Shown: positions 52,840-61,970, counted from the first letter of the stretch. The stretch is 64,000 bases of DNA from Rhodospirillales bacterium (GCA_013203595.1 JABMNT010000121.1:18554-82553); one strand, 5' to 3'. Made by a program: numbers and translations. Notes: a model not told the origin generated them from the letters alone.

Positions 52840-53907
52840 ATGGCAATTACCTTTAAAAATGTCACCAAGCGGGTCGGTGCCGAAACCCACATACACGAGA
52901 CCTCGGTGGCCTTTGTCGAGAATGAGTTCAACATTCTTCTGGGCACCACGCTGGCCGGCAAGACAACGTTCCTGCAGTTGATGGCGGGCCTTGAAGTGCC
53001 GACCACGGGAGAGATCTGGTTTGGTGGCAAAAATGTCACCGGTGTTGCCACCCAGAAACGCAACGTCTCCATGGTCCATCAACAGTTTATCAACTACCCG
53101 CATTTTTCCGTGTTCGATAACATCGCCTCGCCGTTGCGCGTCGCCGGGGTTGGCAAAGCGGATATTGAACGCCGGGTCGGCCGCGTTGCCGAGTTGCTGA
53201 AATTAACGCCGATGCTGAAGCGCCGCCCCAACGAACTGTCGGGCGGCCAGCAACAGCGCACGGCTCTGGCCCGGGCTCTGGTCAAGGATGCGGATCTGGT
53301 CCTGCTGGATGAGCCCCTGGCCAACCTGGATTACAAACTCCGCGAGGAATTGCGGGACGAATTGCCGAAACTGCTGAGCGACCGCAAGTGTACCGTTGTC
53401 TATGCGACGACCGAGCCCACGGAAGCCCTGCTGCTGGGCGGCTATACGGCAACCATCCACGCCGGGCGCGTGACCCAGTATGGAAAGACGCCCGAGGTTT
53501 ATCGCCGGCCGGCGGATCTGCTGACGGCGCAGGTTTTTTCGGACCCGCCCATCAACACCACCAAAGTCACCTGCCAGGCCGGCCGCATGGTCCTCAATGA
53601 CCAGGTCAGCTGGGCCGCCGATGGCCCGGCTGCGGACCTGCCCGCGGGCACCTACCTGATGGGCGTTCGTCCGCATTTCGTCACCGTTCAGCCAACCACG
53701 CCAAACCCGGTTGCGATCAGGGGGCGGGTCATCATCTCCGAGCTCAGCGGCTCGGAAAGCGTGATCCACTTTAACCTGGACGGCCTGTCCTGGGTCTCCC
53801 AGTCGCACGGGATCCACGGCCTCGAAATTGGTGCGGAAGCGACGTTTTATCTGAATACAAGCCACTGCATTTATTTTGGCGAAAACCAGCAACTGATGGC
53901 GGCCTGA
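52840..53907 (+). CDS. glpS: Glycerol ABC transporter ATP-binding protein GlpS
   Basis: A 355-residue ABC ATPase with a C-terminal regulatory (TOBE-like) region. Walker A is GTTLAGKTTF, an unusual variant lacking the normal GPSGSGKST sequence but keeping GxxxxGKT. The signature LSGGQQQRTALARAL and Walker B LVLLDEPLANLD are canonical. After Walker B, the switch His is not at its usual place: the sequence there reads VVYATTEPTEAL, where VTHDQ is normal. The start is the ATG at 52840; the frame is open upstream but unlike the family. It pairs with GlpT, with which it probably forms an asymmetric dimer. Confidence 0.9.
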   Translation: MAITFKNVTKRVGAETHIHETSVAFVENEFNILLGTTLAGKTTFLQLMAGLEVPTTGEIWFGGKNVTGVATQKRNVSMVHQQFINYPHFSVFDNIASPLRVAGVGKADIERRVGRVAELLKLTPMLKRRPNELSGGQQQRTALARALVKDADLVLLDEPLANLDYKLREELRDELPKLLSDRKCTVVYATTEPTEALLLGGYTATIHAGRVTQYGKTPEVYRRPADLLTAQVFSDPPINTTKVTCQAGRMVLNDQVSWAADGPAADLPAGTYLMGVRPHFVTVQPTTPNPVAIRGRVIISELSGSESVIHFNLDGLSWVSQSHGIHGLEIGAEATFYLNTSHCIYFGENQQLMAA

Positions 53908-53908
53908 T

Positions 53909-54976
53909 ATGTCAAAAATTAGCCTGAAAAACCTGCGCCACAGTTACGAGCCGGAGCCGGGCCCTGCCAGCGAATGGGCACTCAACGAAATGAGCGTCGA
54001 CTGGTCGGATGGCGGCGCCTATGCCCTGCTCGGGCCGTCGGGATGTGGCAAGACCACCCTGCTCAATATTATTTCCGGCCTGCTTGCACCAACCGAAGGC
54101 GAAGTTTGGTTCGGCGACGAGAACGTCACCCAACTGCCGCCCGATCACCGCAACATTGCCCAGGTTTTCCAGTTTCCCGTGGTCTACGACACCATGAGCG
54201 TTTATGACAATCTGGCCTTTCCCCTGCGCAACCGGAAAGTACCGGAACCCGCCATCGACAAAAAAGTCCGGGAAATTGCCGAGATGCTTGATCTGGGCGA
54301 CACCCTGATGAGCCGGGCCGCTGGCCTGACCGCCGACGGCAAACAGAAAATCTCCCTGGGCCGCGGTCTGGTCCGCTCCGATGTCAACGTCATCATGTTT
54401 GATGAACCGCTGACCGTGATCGACCCGCATCTGAAATGGGTATTGCGCTCGAAGCTCAAGGAACTGCACCAGCGCATCCGGACAACCATGATTTATGTGA
54501 CCCACGATCAGACCGAAGCGCTGACCATCGCCGACCAGGTGGTGGTCATGAAAGATGGCCTTGTTGTCCAGATTGGCACACCCGTCGAGTTGTTTGAGCG
54601 CCCGAAACATACCTTTGTCGGTCACTTCATCGGCTCACCCGGCATGAACGTGCTGCCCTGCCATATGGAACAGGGCAAACCGGTCTATGCGGGTCGGCAA
54701 CTGGATATGGCAACGCCCATCACCCAGGCCGCCGAAGGGGCCCGTCTTGAGGTCGGGATCCGCCCGGAATTTATCACGTTTGCCGAGACCGGCATAGCGG
54801 TGCGGATCAACAAGGTCAGTGATGCCGGGCGTTTCAATATTGTCGATACCACCTCGGGCGAAGACTCCATCAAACTGCTGGTGCCGAGCGCCGACAACCT
54901 GCCGGCCGATACTGCCTATTTGCACTTCGACCCGGCCCACACACAGGTCTACGCCGATGACTGGATGATATCGTAA
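53909..54976 (+). CDS. glpT: Glycerol ABC transporter ATP-binding protein GlpT
   Basis: A 355-residue ABC ATPase. Walker A is normal (LLGPSGCGKTTLLNIISG), Walker B is VIMFDEPLTVIDPHL and the switch is VTHDQTEAL. The signature motif is degenerate: GLTADGKQKISLGRGL replaces LSGGQxxR. It is thus complementary to GlpS, which has a good signature but an altered Walker A and switch. It starts one base after the glpS stop, so the two are made together. A TOBE-like domain follows residue 240. Confidence 0.92.
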   Translation: MSKISLKNLRHSYEPEPGPASEWALNEMSVDWSDGGAYALLGPSGCGKTTLLNIISGLLAPTEGEVWFGDENVTQLPPDHRNIAQVFQFPVVYDTMSVYDNLAFPLRNRKVPEPAIDKKVREIAEMLDLGDTLMSRAAGLTADGKQKISLGRGLVRSDVNVIMFDEPLTVIDPHLKWVLRSKLKELHQRIRTTMIYVTHDQTEALTIADQVVVMKDGLVVQIGTPVELFERPKHTFVGHFIGSPGMNVLPCHMEQGKPVYAGRQLDMATPITQAAEGARLEVGIRPEFITFAETGIAVRINKVSDAGRFNIVDTTSGEDSIKLLVPSADNLPADTAYLHFDPAHTQVYADDWMIS

Positions 54977-54985
54977 GGATCGATC

Positions 54986-55851
54986 ATGGATAAAAAAACG
55001 ACAAATCAAAAAGCCTGGCTGTTTGTCCTTCCGGTGATCATTCTGGTCGCCTTCAACGCGATCATTCCGCTGATGACCGTGGTCAATTATTCGGTTCAGG
55101 AAACCTTTGGTGATAACGTCTTCTTTTGGGAAGGCGTCAAATGGTTTGAAGCGGTTCTGAATTCTGACCGCTTCCATGCATCACTTGGCCGCCAGCTTCT
55201 GTTCACCTCGATCATCCTGGCCATTGAAGTGCCGTTGGGTGTGGCGATTGCCCTGACCATGCCAAAGAAAGGGGTCTGGGTATCGGTTTGTCTGGTGTTC
55301 ATGGCGATGCCGCTGCTGATCCCGTGGAATGTTGTCGGCGCCATGTGGAATATTTTTGCCCTGCCCGACATCGGCCTGCTGGGGCGATCGATCAACGCGC
55401 TGGGGATCGACTACAACTTCACCAGCCAGCCGATCGCCGCCTGGTTCACGACGGTGCTGATGGACGTCTGGCATTGGACGTCACTGGTTGTGCTGCTCGC
55501 CTATGCCGGACTGACCTCGATCCCGGACGCCTATTACCAGGCCGCAAAAATCGACGGGGCCGGGCCCTGGGCGGTGTTTCGCTATATCCAGTTGCCGAAG
55601 ATGAAACGGGTGCTGACCATTGCCATCCTGCTGCGATTCATGGACAGCTTCATGATTTATACGGAACCCTTCGTGCTCACCGGCGGCGGCCCCGGCAATG
55701 CCACCACCTTCCTGTCCATCGACCTGGTGAAAATCGCCCTCGGCCAGTTTGATCTGGGCCCGGCGGCGGCCATGTCGCTGGTCTACTTCCTGATCGTGCT
55801 GCTGGTTTCCTGGCTGTTTTATACGCTGATGATGAAAGACGAGGCCCAGTG

Positions 55852-55852
<1 letters not shown>
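54986..55852 (+). CDS. glpP: Glycerol ABC transporter permease GlpP
   Basis: A 288-residue, six-helix permease of the MalF/UgpA type. The EAA loop is DAYYQAAKIDGAGPWAVFRYIQLPKMK (about residues 181-207), which contacts the ATPases. The first helix is WLFVLPVIILVAFNAIIPLM. It starts 9 bp after glpT and shares TGATG with glpQ, so translation is coupled. Confidence 0.93.
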
Positions 55853-56652
<800 letters not shown>

Positions 56653-56672
56653 GGTCTGAGGAGGGTATACAG

Positions 56673-56954
56673 ATGGGTTTATCATGGATGGCCTGGACCG
56701 GCCCGACGGCGGCTTTTTTCATCTGCATTGCGCTGGCCATTGCCTATATGGGGGTGCTGGAATGGAAAAACCCCGGGGGGGCGCCGCGCCGCGGCATTTT
56801 GACCCTGAACACCACCCGCGGTGACCGTTTATTCATTTCCATCCTCGGCAGCGCCTTCATTCACCTGGCCTGGCTGGGGGTGATGGGAACACCGCTGTGG
56901 GGCGGCGTCGTGCTGTCGGTGATTTATACCTGGCTGGTTTTTAAATGGGTGTGA
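56673..56954 (+). CDS. glpU: DUF2160 small membrane protein (GlpU-like)
   Basis: A 93-residue protein with two to three hydrophobic helices (about residues 9-27, 54-71 and 76-92) and the intervening WKNPGGAPRRGILTLNTTRGDRLF loop. It matches the small membrane protein encoded in the rhizobial glpSTPQUV operon. GAGGAGGG precedes the ATG. It is the last gene of this operon, 20 bp after glpQ. It probably assists the transporter, but no molecular role is known to me. Confidence 0.85.
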   Translation: MGLSWMAWTGPTAAFFICIALAIAYMGVLEWKNPGGAPRRGILTLNTTRGDRLFISILGSAFIHLAWLGVMGTPLWGGVVLSVIYTWLVFKWV

Positions 56955-56963
56955 GGCTTGCTG

Positions 56964-57003
56964 ATAAAAAAAGGAGGGCACCGCTCTGGCACCCTCCTTC
57001 TCT
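56964..57003 (-). terminator. Intrinsic terminator of the peptide gene, also usable after glpU
   Basis: AAGGAGGG at 56971-56978 and CCCTCCTT at 56992-56999 form the stem. On the minus strand the RNA can pair as a 12 bp stem including two G-U pairs, with a 5-base loop (AGAGC), followed by seven Ts. In the plus direction it has an 8 bp stem and only a weak CTCTTT tract, so it is oriented mainly for the minus-strand peptide gene, and less strongly for glpU. Confidence 0.85.
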
Positions 57004-57041
57004 TTGACCGGGCTATCGACTGCCCTTTAACTTAATGGTCC

Positions 57042-57122
57042 CTAATGAGTGCAGAAAAGGTTGCTCTTCTGACTACCCTGGGCACCTGGGCAACTCGAAT
57101 TAGCTCTCAGATCAATAGACAT
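57042..57122 (-). CDS. Unrecognised 26-residue cysteine-containing peptide
   Basis: A short frame from the ATG at 57122 to a TAG at 57042 encodes a peptide starting MSIDLRANSSCPGAQ and ending NLFCTH. It has two cysteines (positions 11 and 24), four serines besides, and one threonine near the C-terminus. Its ribosome site is AAAGGAGGTGATC, complementary to the whole 3' tail of 16S rRNA, with the ATG four bases later. A promoter-like TATACT (57158-57163) lies about 35 bases upstream, with TTGTGT 18 bp before it. A strong terminator follows 38 bases after the stop. The unit therefore has every signal of a highly translated gene. No modifying enzyme lies nearby. It could be a ribosomally made modified peptide, a metal-binding peptide or a regulator; I do not recognise the family. 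Confidence 0.6.
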   Translation of the reverse strand: MSIDLRANSSCPGAQGSQKSNLFCTH

Positions 57123-57157
57123 TAGATCACCTCCTTTCCGTTGTTAAATCATCCTCA

Positions 57158-57187
57158 AGTATACGTCCCAAAGTGTTGATCACACAA
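57158..57187 (-). promoter_or_regulatory. Promoter-like sequence for the 26-residue peptide gene
   Basis: On the minus strand TTGTGT (57187-57182) and TATACT (57163-57158) are separated by 18 bp. The -10 box matches the consensus at five of six positions, and the -35 box at three. The predicted start would leave a leader of about 30 bases containing the ribosome site. The region lies between the CBS-protein stop at 57238 and the peptide. Confidence 0.45.
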
Positions 57188-57237
57188 CAGAAATCATCAG
57201 CAACGGTTGGCGACTGCACCCGATCGCCGGCTTTGTT

Positions 57238-57876
57238 TTAATCCGCCATAACCACTTTCAACAGATCCGAGGCGCTGACAATACCAACCACCAGGCCATC
57301 TTTGACGACCGGCATATGACGCATGTTGTTGTCGGTCATTGTCGAGATCACCTTGCTTAACCGGTCATCGGGCGAACAGGTCCACACCCCCCGGGTCATA
57401 TGGGCTGAAATCTGGCTTTCCAGAGCCGCCGCGCCCTTGTCATAAAAAGCGCCGATGATATCCCTTTCCGACAGCACACCCAGCAGCCCCTTTTCCGCCG
57501 TGGAGACGACAATCAGACCGATTTTATGAATGGCCAGAATAGAGATGGCATTGCGCAGCGATGTTGTCGGCGGCAGGCTTTGCACGGCGCTGCCCGACGT
57601 ATTGACCAGTTCATGAACGAAAAATTTGGGGACTGCCGCCTGTTCCTTGCGCCGGTCCTTGCCCGAACGGCGCCCACCCATGCGCCGCTCTTCCGACCGG
57701 CGGTCCTGCTTTTCGGGATCATCGGCCCAGGTATCGATGCCACGCCGTTCGGCAACCCGCCGGTCTTTGCGGACCCGGCGGTCAGCCCGGCGACGCTCGG
57801 TCAGCCGGCTGTCTTCCCTGACCCGGGTCTGTTCATCCCAGGTACCGCGGCCCCGCCGGTCAAATACGCGTTTCAC
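57238..57876 (-). CDS. CBS-domain protein with an Arg/Asp-rich repetitive N-terminus
   Basis: A 212-residue protein. The C-terminal 130 residues form a CBS pair (LPPTTSLRNAISILAIHKIGLIVV, LGVLSERDIIGAFYDKG, then RHMPVVKDGLVVGIVSASDLLKVV), which usually binds adenine nucleotides. The N-terminal 80 residues are built of DRR/ERR-type units (RRRADRRVRKDRRVAERRG and DRRSEERRMGGRRSGKDRRKE). I start it at the GTG at 57876, with AAGGAA upstream; a TTG 21 bases earlier is possible. It is monocistronic. The basic-acidic N-terminus may bind RNA or another protein. Confidence 0.8.
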   Translation of the reverse strand: MKRVFDRRGRGTWDEQTRVREDSRLTERRRADRRVRKDRRVAERRGIDTWADDPEKQDRRSEERRMGGRRSGKDRRKEQAAVPKFFVHELVNTSGSAVQSLPPTTSLRNAISILAIHKIGLIVVSTAEKGLLGVLSERDIIGAFYDKGAAALESQISAHMTRGVWTCSPDDRLSKVISTMTDNNMRHMPVVKDGLVVGIVSASDLLKVVMAD

Positions 57877-58060
57877 CAATATCCGTTCCTTCCGCAAATT
57901 TCCTTCGGCACGTTCACCGTTGATCTATGTTATCTGACTGCGCGCGGCTTCGGTAGTCTGTTGTTTTGACCGGCAGGACGCGGCGGGTTAAACTGATTGT
58001 GATAGCTGATGACGGGTTTTTTGGCTTAATCTTCTGTGATTGAGTGAAAAGGAGAACCCA

Positions 58061-58612
58061 ATGAGCTGGGGTCTATGGAAAACCTTGCTTCGGCCGGACC
58101 ACGAGGAGCAGAAAAACCCCGACCGCACCGAGGTCACGCGGGCTGCAAACTATCTGCAGATCGGGGAGTTTCAGTTGTTGCAGCTTGCCTATCACGCCTG
58201 GCACGGCGTCGATCTGTCGGAAAAATCCTTCGATAAACTGTTCCACCAGCACATGATCGACGGCGTCGTTCCGTACTGGGCGCGGCATTATGCGCGCAAT
58301 ATCAATCAATTGTCAGAGCAGGGTGGGATCGTTGATCATGACCCGGCCTATCACCGCTATGACCATGATTACCACACCTCGGTGCCCAACGGCGTGCGCA
58401 AATTCCTGGTCGCCTGTGGCTGCCTGATTGTGTTTCTGGGCGGCGGACTGATCCTTGCCAATACCTCCATAAAAAAATCAGCGACTATCTTTCCTCCCTA
58501 TTTTGAAACGGAACATCTGAAATCGGGAAATGGCGTCCCTGAAACGCCGGATAATGGTCGCCCGGACAGCGGTGGCCGGACCGTTGACCTGCCGTCCGGG
58601 ACACGCCCCTGA
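58061..58612 (+). CDS. Single-pass membrane protein of unknown function
   Basis: A 183-residue protein starting MSWGLWKTLLRPDHEEQKNP. It has a soluble, His- and Tyr-rich N-terminal part of about 115 residues (HDPAYHRYDHDYHTSVPNG just before the membrane), one transmembrane helix (about residues 116-137) and a polar C-terminal tail. AAGGAGAA precedes the ATG at 58061. The family is not recognised. It resembles small proteins encoded near respiratory or symporter genes. Confidence 0.65.
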   Translation: MSWGLWKTLLRPDHEEQKNPDRTEVTRAANYLQIGEFQLLQLAYHAWHGVDLSEKSFDKLFHQHMIDGVVPYWARHYARNINQLSEQGGIVDHDPAYHRYDHDYHTSVPNGVRKFLVACGCLIVFLGGGLILANTSIKKSATIFPPYFETEHLKSGNGVPETPDNGRPDSGGRTVDLPSGTRP

Positions 58613-58668
58613 GCCGTCCTTTCATACCCGGGCTTGCCTCGCATCGATGCGGTTGCTAGATTTTCCAG

Positions 58669-58878
58669 ATGCTGGATTTTCTTGAAATACCCGCTCAATA
58701 CGAGCTGCTGGTCAACCTGGTTTTCCTGGCCTGTACCGGTTATATCGCCTGGCACGGAATCCGATACCGCGACGAGGAGGGCAAATCCGACTTTGTTCGC
58801 CTGCTGTTTGGCAGTATCGCCGGCTTTTTCTTTTTTGGGGTGCTGGCCCAGGATGTTCTGGGGCTGATAACCTTCTGA
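58669..58878 (+). CDS. Small two-helix membrane protein
   Basis: A 69-residue protein starting MLDFLEIPAQYELLVNLVFL, with two hydrophobic helices (about residues 11-30 and 46-66) and a charged loop (RYRDEEGKSDFVR). It has no clear Shine-Dalgarno sequence. Codon use and the G+C-rich third positions fit a real gene. It lies 56 bp after the single-pass protein, in the same orientation. Function unknown. Confidence 0.6.
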   Translation: MLDFLEIPAQYELLVNLVFLACTGYIAWHGIRYRDEEGKSDFVRLLFGSIAGFFFFGVLAQDVLGLITF

Positions 58879-58944
58879 GCCCGCATTGCCCGGGCGTCGC
58901 TCAGGCGGCGCTGGCTGGCCGGCAAGCGGACAGCGATAAGCCGG

Positions 58945-59574
58945 TCACCGGGGTTTGTAGCGCCGCTGTTTTTCGTCCATTTCCGGCACCCGCATAAGCC
59001 GTTCATTTTCCGGCAGTTTAAGTTGTTTGTACAAATATTCAGCGCGCCCCACCACACTTGACGGTTTATTGTCATAATACAGCAGGTGTTCGATCCATCC
59101 GGGTCCATCGGCCAGATCAAAGTCTATCTTTATGGAATCAATGTAATCGGCCAGGGCCTCTTCATAGCGCCCCTGGCGGTCCTTGATGATACCCCGGTTG
59201 GCATAGGCCGCCGCCAGGGCGCCCGCCCCGGTCGGGTCATCGGCTTCCAGGGTTGCCAGCAGATGATTAATCAAATAGCCAAACAGCTCTTCTGCCTGCC
59301 GGTCCCGGTTCAGGGCCATCAGGGCAACCGCTTTGCCCCCCAGGGCCCCGCGATGATCTGGTTGTTCAGCCAGCGCTTCGTCAAACTTGGCAATGGCAGC
59401 CTCAAATTTGTCGTCCACCAGCAGGATATCGCCCTGGCGCACTTCCATGTCACCGGGGACCTCATTCTGGGCCATTTTGACAACCGCCCAGACCGAGAAC
59501 ATGACGAAGGTCAATATCGCCATATACTTGATAAAACGCCGTAAGACGGCGGGGTTGGACCAGGCCGGTGTCAT
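58945..59574 (-). CDS. TPR-repeat membrane-anchored protein
   Basis: A 209-residue protein with an N-terminal transmembrane helix (about residues 15-34) and tetratricopeptide-like repeats. DDKFEAAIAKFDEALAEQPDHRGAL at residues 53-77 and QGRYEEALADYIDSIKID at about residues 133-150 are clear TPR units. The repeats probably lie in the periplasm and mediate protein contacts. Its ATG overlaps the stop of the 80-residue membrane protein gene by 4 bp (ATGA). Confidence 0.78.
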   Translation of the reverse strand: MTPAWSNPAVLRRFIKYMAILTFVMFSVWAVVKMAQNEVPGDMEVRQGDILLVDDKFEAAIAKFDEALAEQPDHRGALGGKAVALMALNRDRQAEELFGYLINHLLATLEADDPTGAGALAAAYANRGIIKDRQGRYEEALADYIDSIKIDFDLADGPGWIEHLLYYDNKPSSVVGRAEYLYKQLKLPENERLMRVPEMDEKQRRYKPR

Positions 59575-59813
59575 TTGTGAAACAGAAAACTGATATAAAA
59601 CAGGGAAAACAGGCCGCTCAGCAGCAGTGAGGTGACCGCCGCCCGTTTTTTCAACCGGATCTGTTCGTCCGCAGATACAGTTTCATCACCACTTTTGCGG
59701 ATATGTCGGCGCACCGTAGTGACCCAGATAAACTGGCGAACCGGAAAAAACAGAGCCAGCGCCATGGCGGCGATCCATAGCCATTTTAAATCTTCGCTGA
59801 ACAATTCCTGCAT
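59571..59813 (-). CDS. Small membrane protein of unknown function
   Basis: An 80-residue protein with two hydrophobic helices (about residues 9-30 and 60-78) separated by a charged loop (RRHIRKSGDETVSADEQIRLKKR). It is translationally coupled to the TPR gene. Its upstream neighbour is the SSS symporter, whose terminator lies between them, so this pair has its own promoter. Function unknown. Confidence 0.65.
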   Translation of the reverse strand: MQELFSEDLKWLWIAAMALALFFPVRQFIWVTTVRRHIRKSGDETVSADEQIRLKKRAAVTSLLLSGLFSLFYISFLFHK

Positions 59814-59874
59814 AGCCGGATTATCCTGATGTCTCGTCGAAACAGCACATGCGCTAAAAAGTTACAAATCATAG

Positions 59875-59909
59875 CAAAAAAGAGGGGGAAGACGGAAGCC
59901 CTCCCCCTC
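59875..59909 (-). terminator. Intrinsic terminator of the SSS symporter gene
   Basis: On the minus strand GAGGGGGA (59909-59902) pairs with TCCCCCTC (59889-59882) around a 12-base loop, and six Ts follow. It begins 26 bases after the symporter stop. Confidence 0.85.
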
Positions 59910-59934
59910 ATCTGTGCAGGAACCGGTAAGTCGC

Positions 59935-61899
59935 TTAATTCTGACCCACCTTATCGCCGATGTCGTCCATAAGAACTTCGACTTCCTTGTTTGGTATCGT
60001 CGACATTTCCATCTTATAGGCCAGGAACCACATCATCCCGACACCAAGAATCCACCAGAGAATTTGCCACGCCCAGATCGAGGGAATGCCAAACGTCCAG
60101 TTTTCGATGCCGGCGTTCGGAGCGCCAAAGATATCGTTACCAACAACCGCACCGGGGCCGATACCGAAGATCATCCAGACGATGGTGATGATCCAGGCAA
60201 TGGGCTTCAGGCCCTGCTTGTCAGCTGGCAGGCTGGCGTGCTCGCGCAGGAAGTTGTGGTACTGCATCCGATGGGCATGATCCGTCTCGTTTTGCGTCAT
60301 TGCCGAAACACCCACACAAACGATCAGGTTGAAGAAGATTCCCCAACCGGCCGAATGAATGGTCCATGGCCACCGTCCCCAGGGCAACTCGCCGCCGAAC
60401 AGGCCGGCGATGGAGCCGCCAAGGCTTTCTGTGAAGATAACCGCCAGCAGACCAACGGCCAGTCCCCAGGTCGCACCCTGCCGGGTGATCCAGGGGAACC
60501 AGCACACAGCCGCCAGAGACGGCCACATCTGGAAGCCAAAGGCAACCGCCAGCCCTCCCAACAGCACCAGCGCATCCTCCGAGTAGGTGGCAACCAACAA
60601 GGCCGATACGACAATGAAGGCAACACCGATCCGTCCGAACATTTTTTGCGTGGCATGATCGGCGGTCGGGTTGAGGTAGCGTTTGTACAGATCGCGGGTT
60701 AGCATACCGCCGGCCGTCGACATGTAGGCAGCCCCCGTGGACTGCATGGCAGCCAACGCACAAACCGCAAGCAGACCCACGAACCAGGGTGCGGTATCGC
60801 CTAACAGGTTGATATAATGCGGAACCAGACCGCCCTGTTTGTTTGCCGTCAGATCTGGAATGATCTCACTCAGTCCGGCGATCTCACCAACCGCAGGTGT
60901 TGCCCCCAGGAAGTGTGCCCCCATACCCTGTGCCGTCGTAAAGAAGAACAGGATAAAGCCGATGCACAATGACGATGCCCACACCTGTTGCGGTGCAAAC
61001 GGTTTGGGGTTGGCATTGCCAAAGGCCCACATGGTGAAGGCCGGAGCCGACTGAATGCCCATCAAGGCGAACATATAGGTCAGGCACATGACACCTGTCC
61101 ACAGGCCACCAACCGGGGTTTCCTTGCCCAGACCGGCGGTAAACTGGATAACCCCGGGAATAGCCAGATAGGCATTATAGTCGCCACCGCCATGGCCCTG
61201 GGTTGTTCCCCATTTACCGACATTTCCAGCCTGGCCCAGTTTCGACATAGCCTGGTTGAAGGCATCGAAGCCGCCCATTTCGCTATAGGCAATCGAGCCG
61301 ATCGCGACAATGCCGAAGGCCAGCAACACGCACTGGACCGTGTCCACATAGGCCACAGCCTTGAGTCCGCCGGTTGCCACATAGACCAGCACCACCGCCG
61401 AAAGGATCCACATGCCCCAGTCTTTATGGACAAAACCGTCCGTCAGGACATTGAACAGGAACCCGGAAGCCCCCAATTGCACTCCCAGATACGGGATCGA
61501 GAACAACAGGGCGACGCAAACCACCAGAATGCGAATGGCATCGCCCTGAAAGTAATCGGATAGCATCTCGCCCGGCGTTACATAGCCATAGCGTTTACCC
61601 AGCATCCATTGCCGTTTCAGGAACATCACACCCGTAAACGGGATCGTAATGGTATAAAAGGACGCATAGGCGTACTGGAATCCATCACGATAGATTAAGC
61701 CCGGGTGCCCCATAAAGGTCCAACCGGAAAAGGATGTCGCCGTGGCTGCCAGAATAAACACCCACAATGACAATGAACGACCTGCGACAAAATAGTCGGT
61801 TGCCGTTTTCGCCTGACGCGCCCCTTTGATCCCCCAGAATATGCAGTAAGACCAGTAAAGCGCCACAAAGACAAATAACCATATTACTTTTGCTGACAA
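59935..61899 (-). CDS. Sodium:solute symporter (SSS family)
   Basis: A 654-residue membrane protein with 13 or more helices, of the SSS family. It has KTATDYFVAGRSLSLWVFILAATATSFSGWTFMGHPG (the conserved N-terminal sodium-binding region), YVATGGLKAVAYVDTVQ and AAMQSTGAAYMSTAGGMLTRDLYKRY. The last block is the SSS motif with a Ser/Thr-rich sodium site. I start it at the TTG at 61899, preceded by GGGGAGA; the frame is open to 61932 without a ribosome site. It is divergent from the DUF294/CBS gene, a pairing common in proteobacteria. The substrate is probably an organic acid or betaine but is not determined. Confidence 0.88.
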   Translation of the reverse strand: MSAKVIWLFVFVALYWSYCIFWGIKGARQAKTATDYFVAGRSLSLWVFILAATATSFSGWTFMGHPGLIYRDGFQYAYASFYTITIPFTGVMFLKRQWMLGKRYGYVTPGEMLSDYFQGDAIRILVVCVALLFSIPYLGVQLGASGFLFNVLTDGFVHKDWGMWILSAVVLVYVATGGLKAVAYVDTVQCVLLAFGIVAIGSIAYSEMGGFDAFNQAMSKLGQAGNVGKWGTTQGHGGGDYNAYLAIPGVIQFTAGLGKETPVGGLWTGVMCLTYMFALMGIQSAPAFTMWAFGNANPKPFAPQQVWASSLCIGFILFFFTTAQGMGAHFLGATPAVGEIAGLSEIIPDLTANKQGGLVPHYINLLGDTAPWFVGLLAVCALAAMQSTGAAYMSTAGGMLTRDLYKRYLNPTADHATQKMFGRIGVAFIVVSALLVATYSEDALVLLGGLAVAFGFQMWPSLAAVCWFPWITRQGATWGLAVGLLAVIFTESLGGSIAGLFGGELPWGRWPWTIHSAGWGIFFNLIVCVGVSAMTQNETDHAHRMQYHNFLREHASLPADKQGLKPIAWIITIVWMIFGIGPGAVVGNDIFGAPNAGIENWTFGIPSIWAWQILWWILGVGMMWFLAYKMEMSTIPNKEVEVLMDDIGDKVGQN

Positions 61900-61934
61900 A
61901 GTAGTCTCTCCCCTACCCGTTTGGCACCCCAAAA

Positions 61935-61970
61935 GCGGACAGAACCTGGACCCGTTGGATCCATGTCCGC
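61935..61970 (-). promoter_or_regulatory. Stem-loop in the mRNA leader of the symporter
   Basis: The minus-strand RNA can fold with an outer 7 bp stem (61970-61964 with 61941-61935) and an inner 7 bp stem containing one U-G pair (61963-61957 with 61953-61947), with a 3-base apical loop and a 5-base bulge. It sits about 25 bases before the ribosome site. Such a hairpin could modulate translation or protect the mRNA 5' end. Confidence 0.45.

Noticed and set aside
57120..57140. Plus-strand match to the 16S rRNA 3' end (GATCACCTCCTTTC)
   Set aside because: Nothing rRNA-like precedes it. It is explained as the complement of a perfect Shine-Dalgarno sequence of the minus-strand peptide gene.
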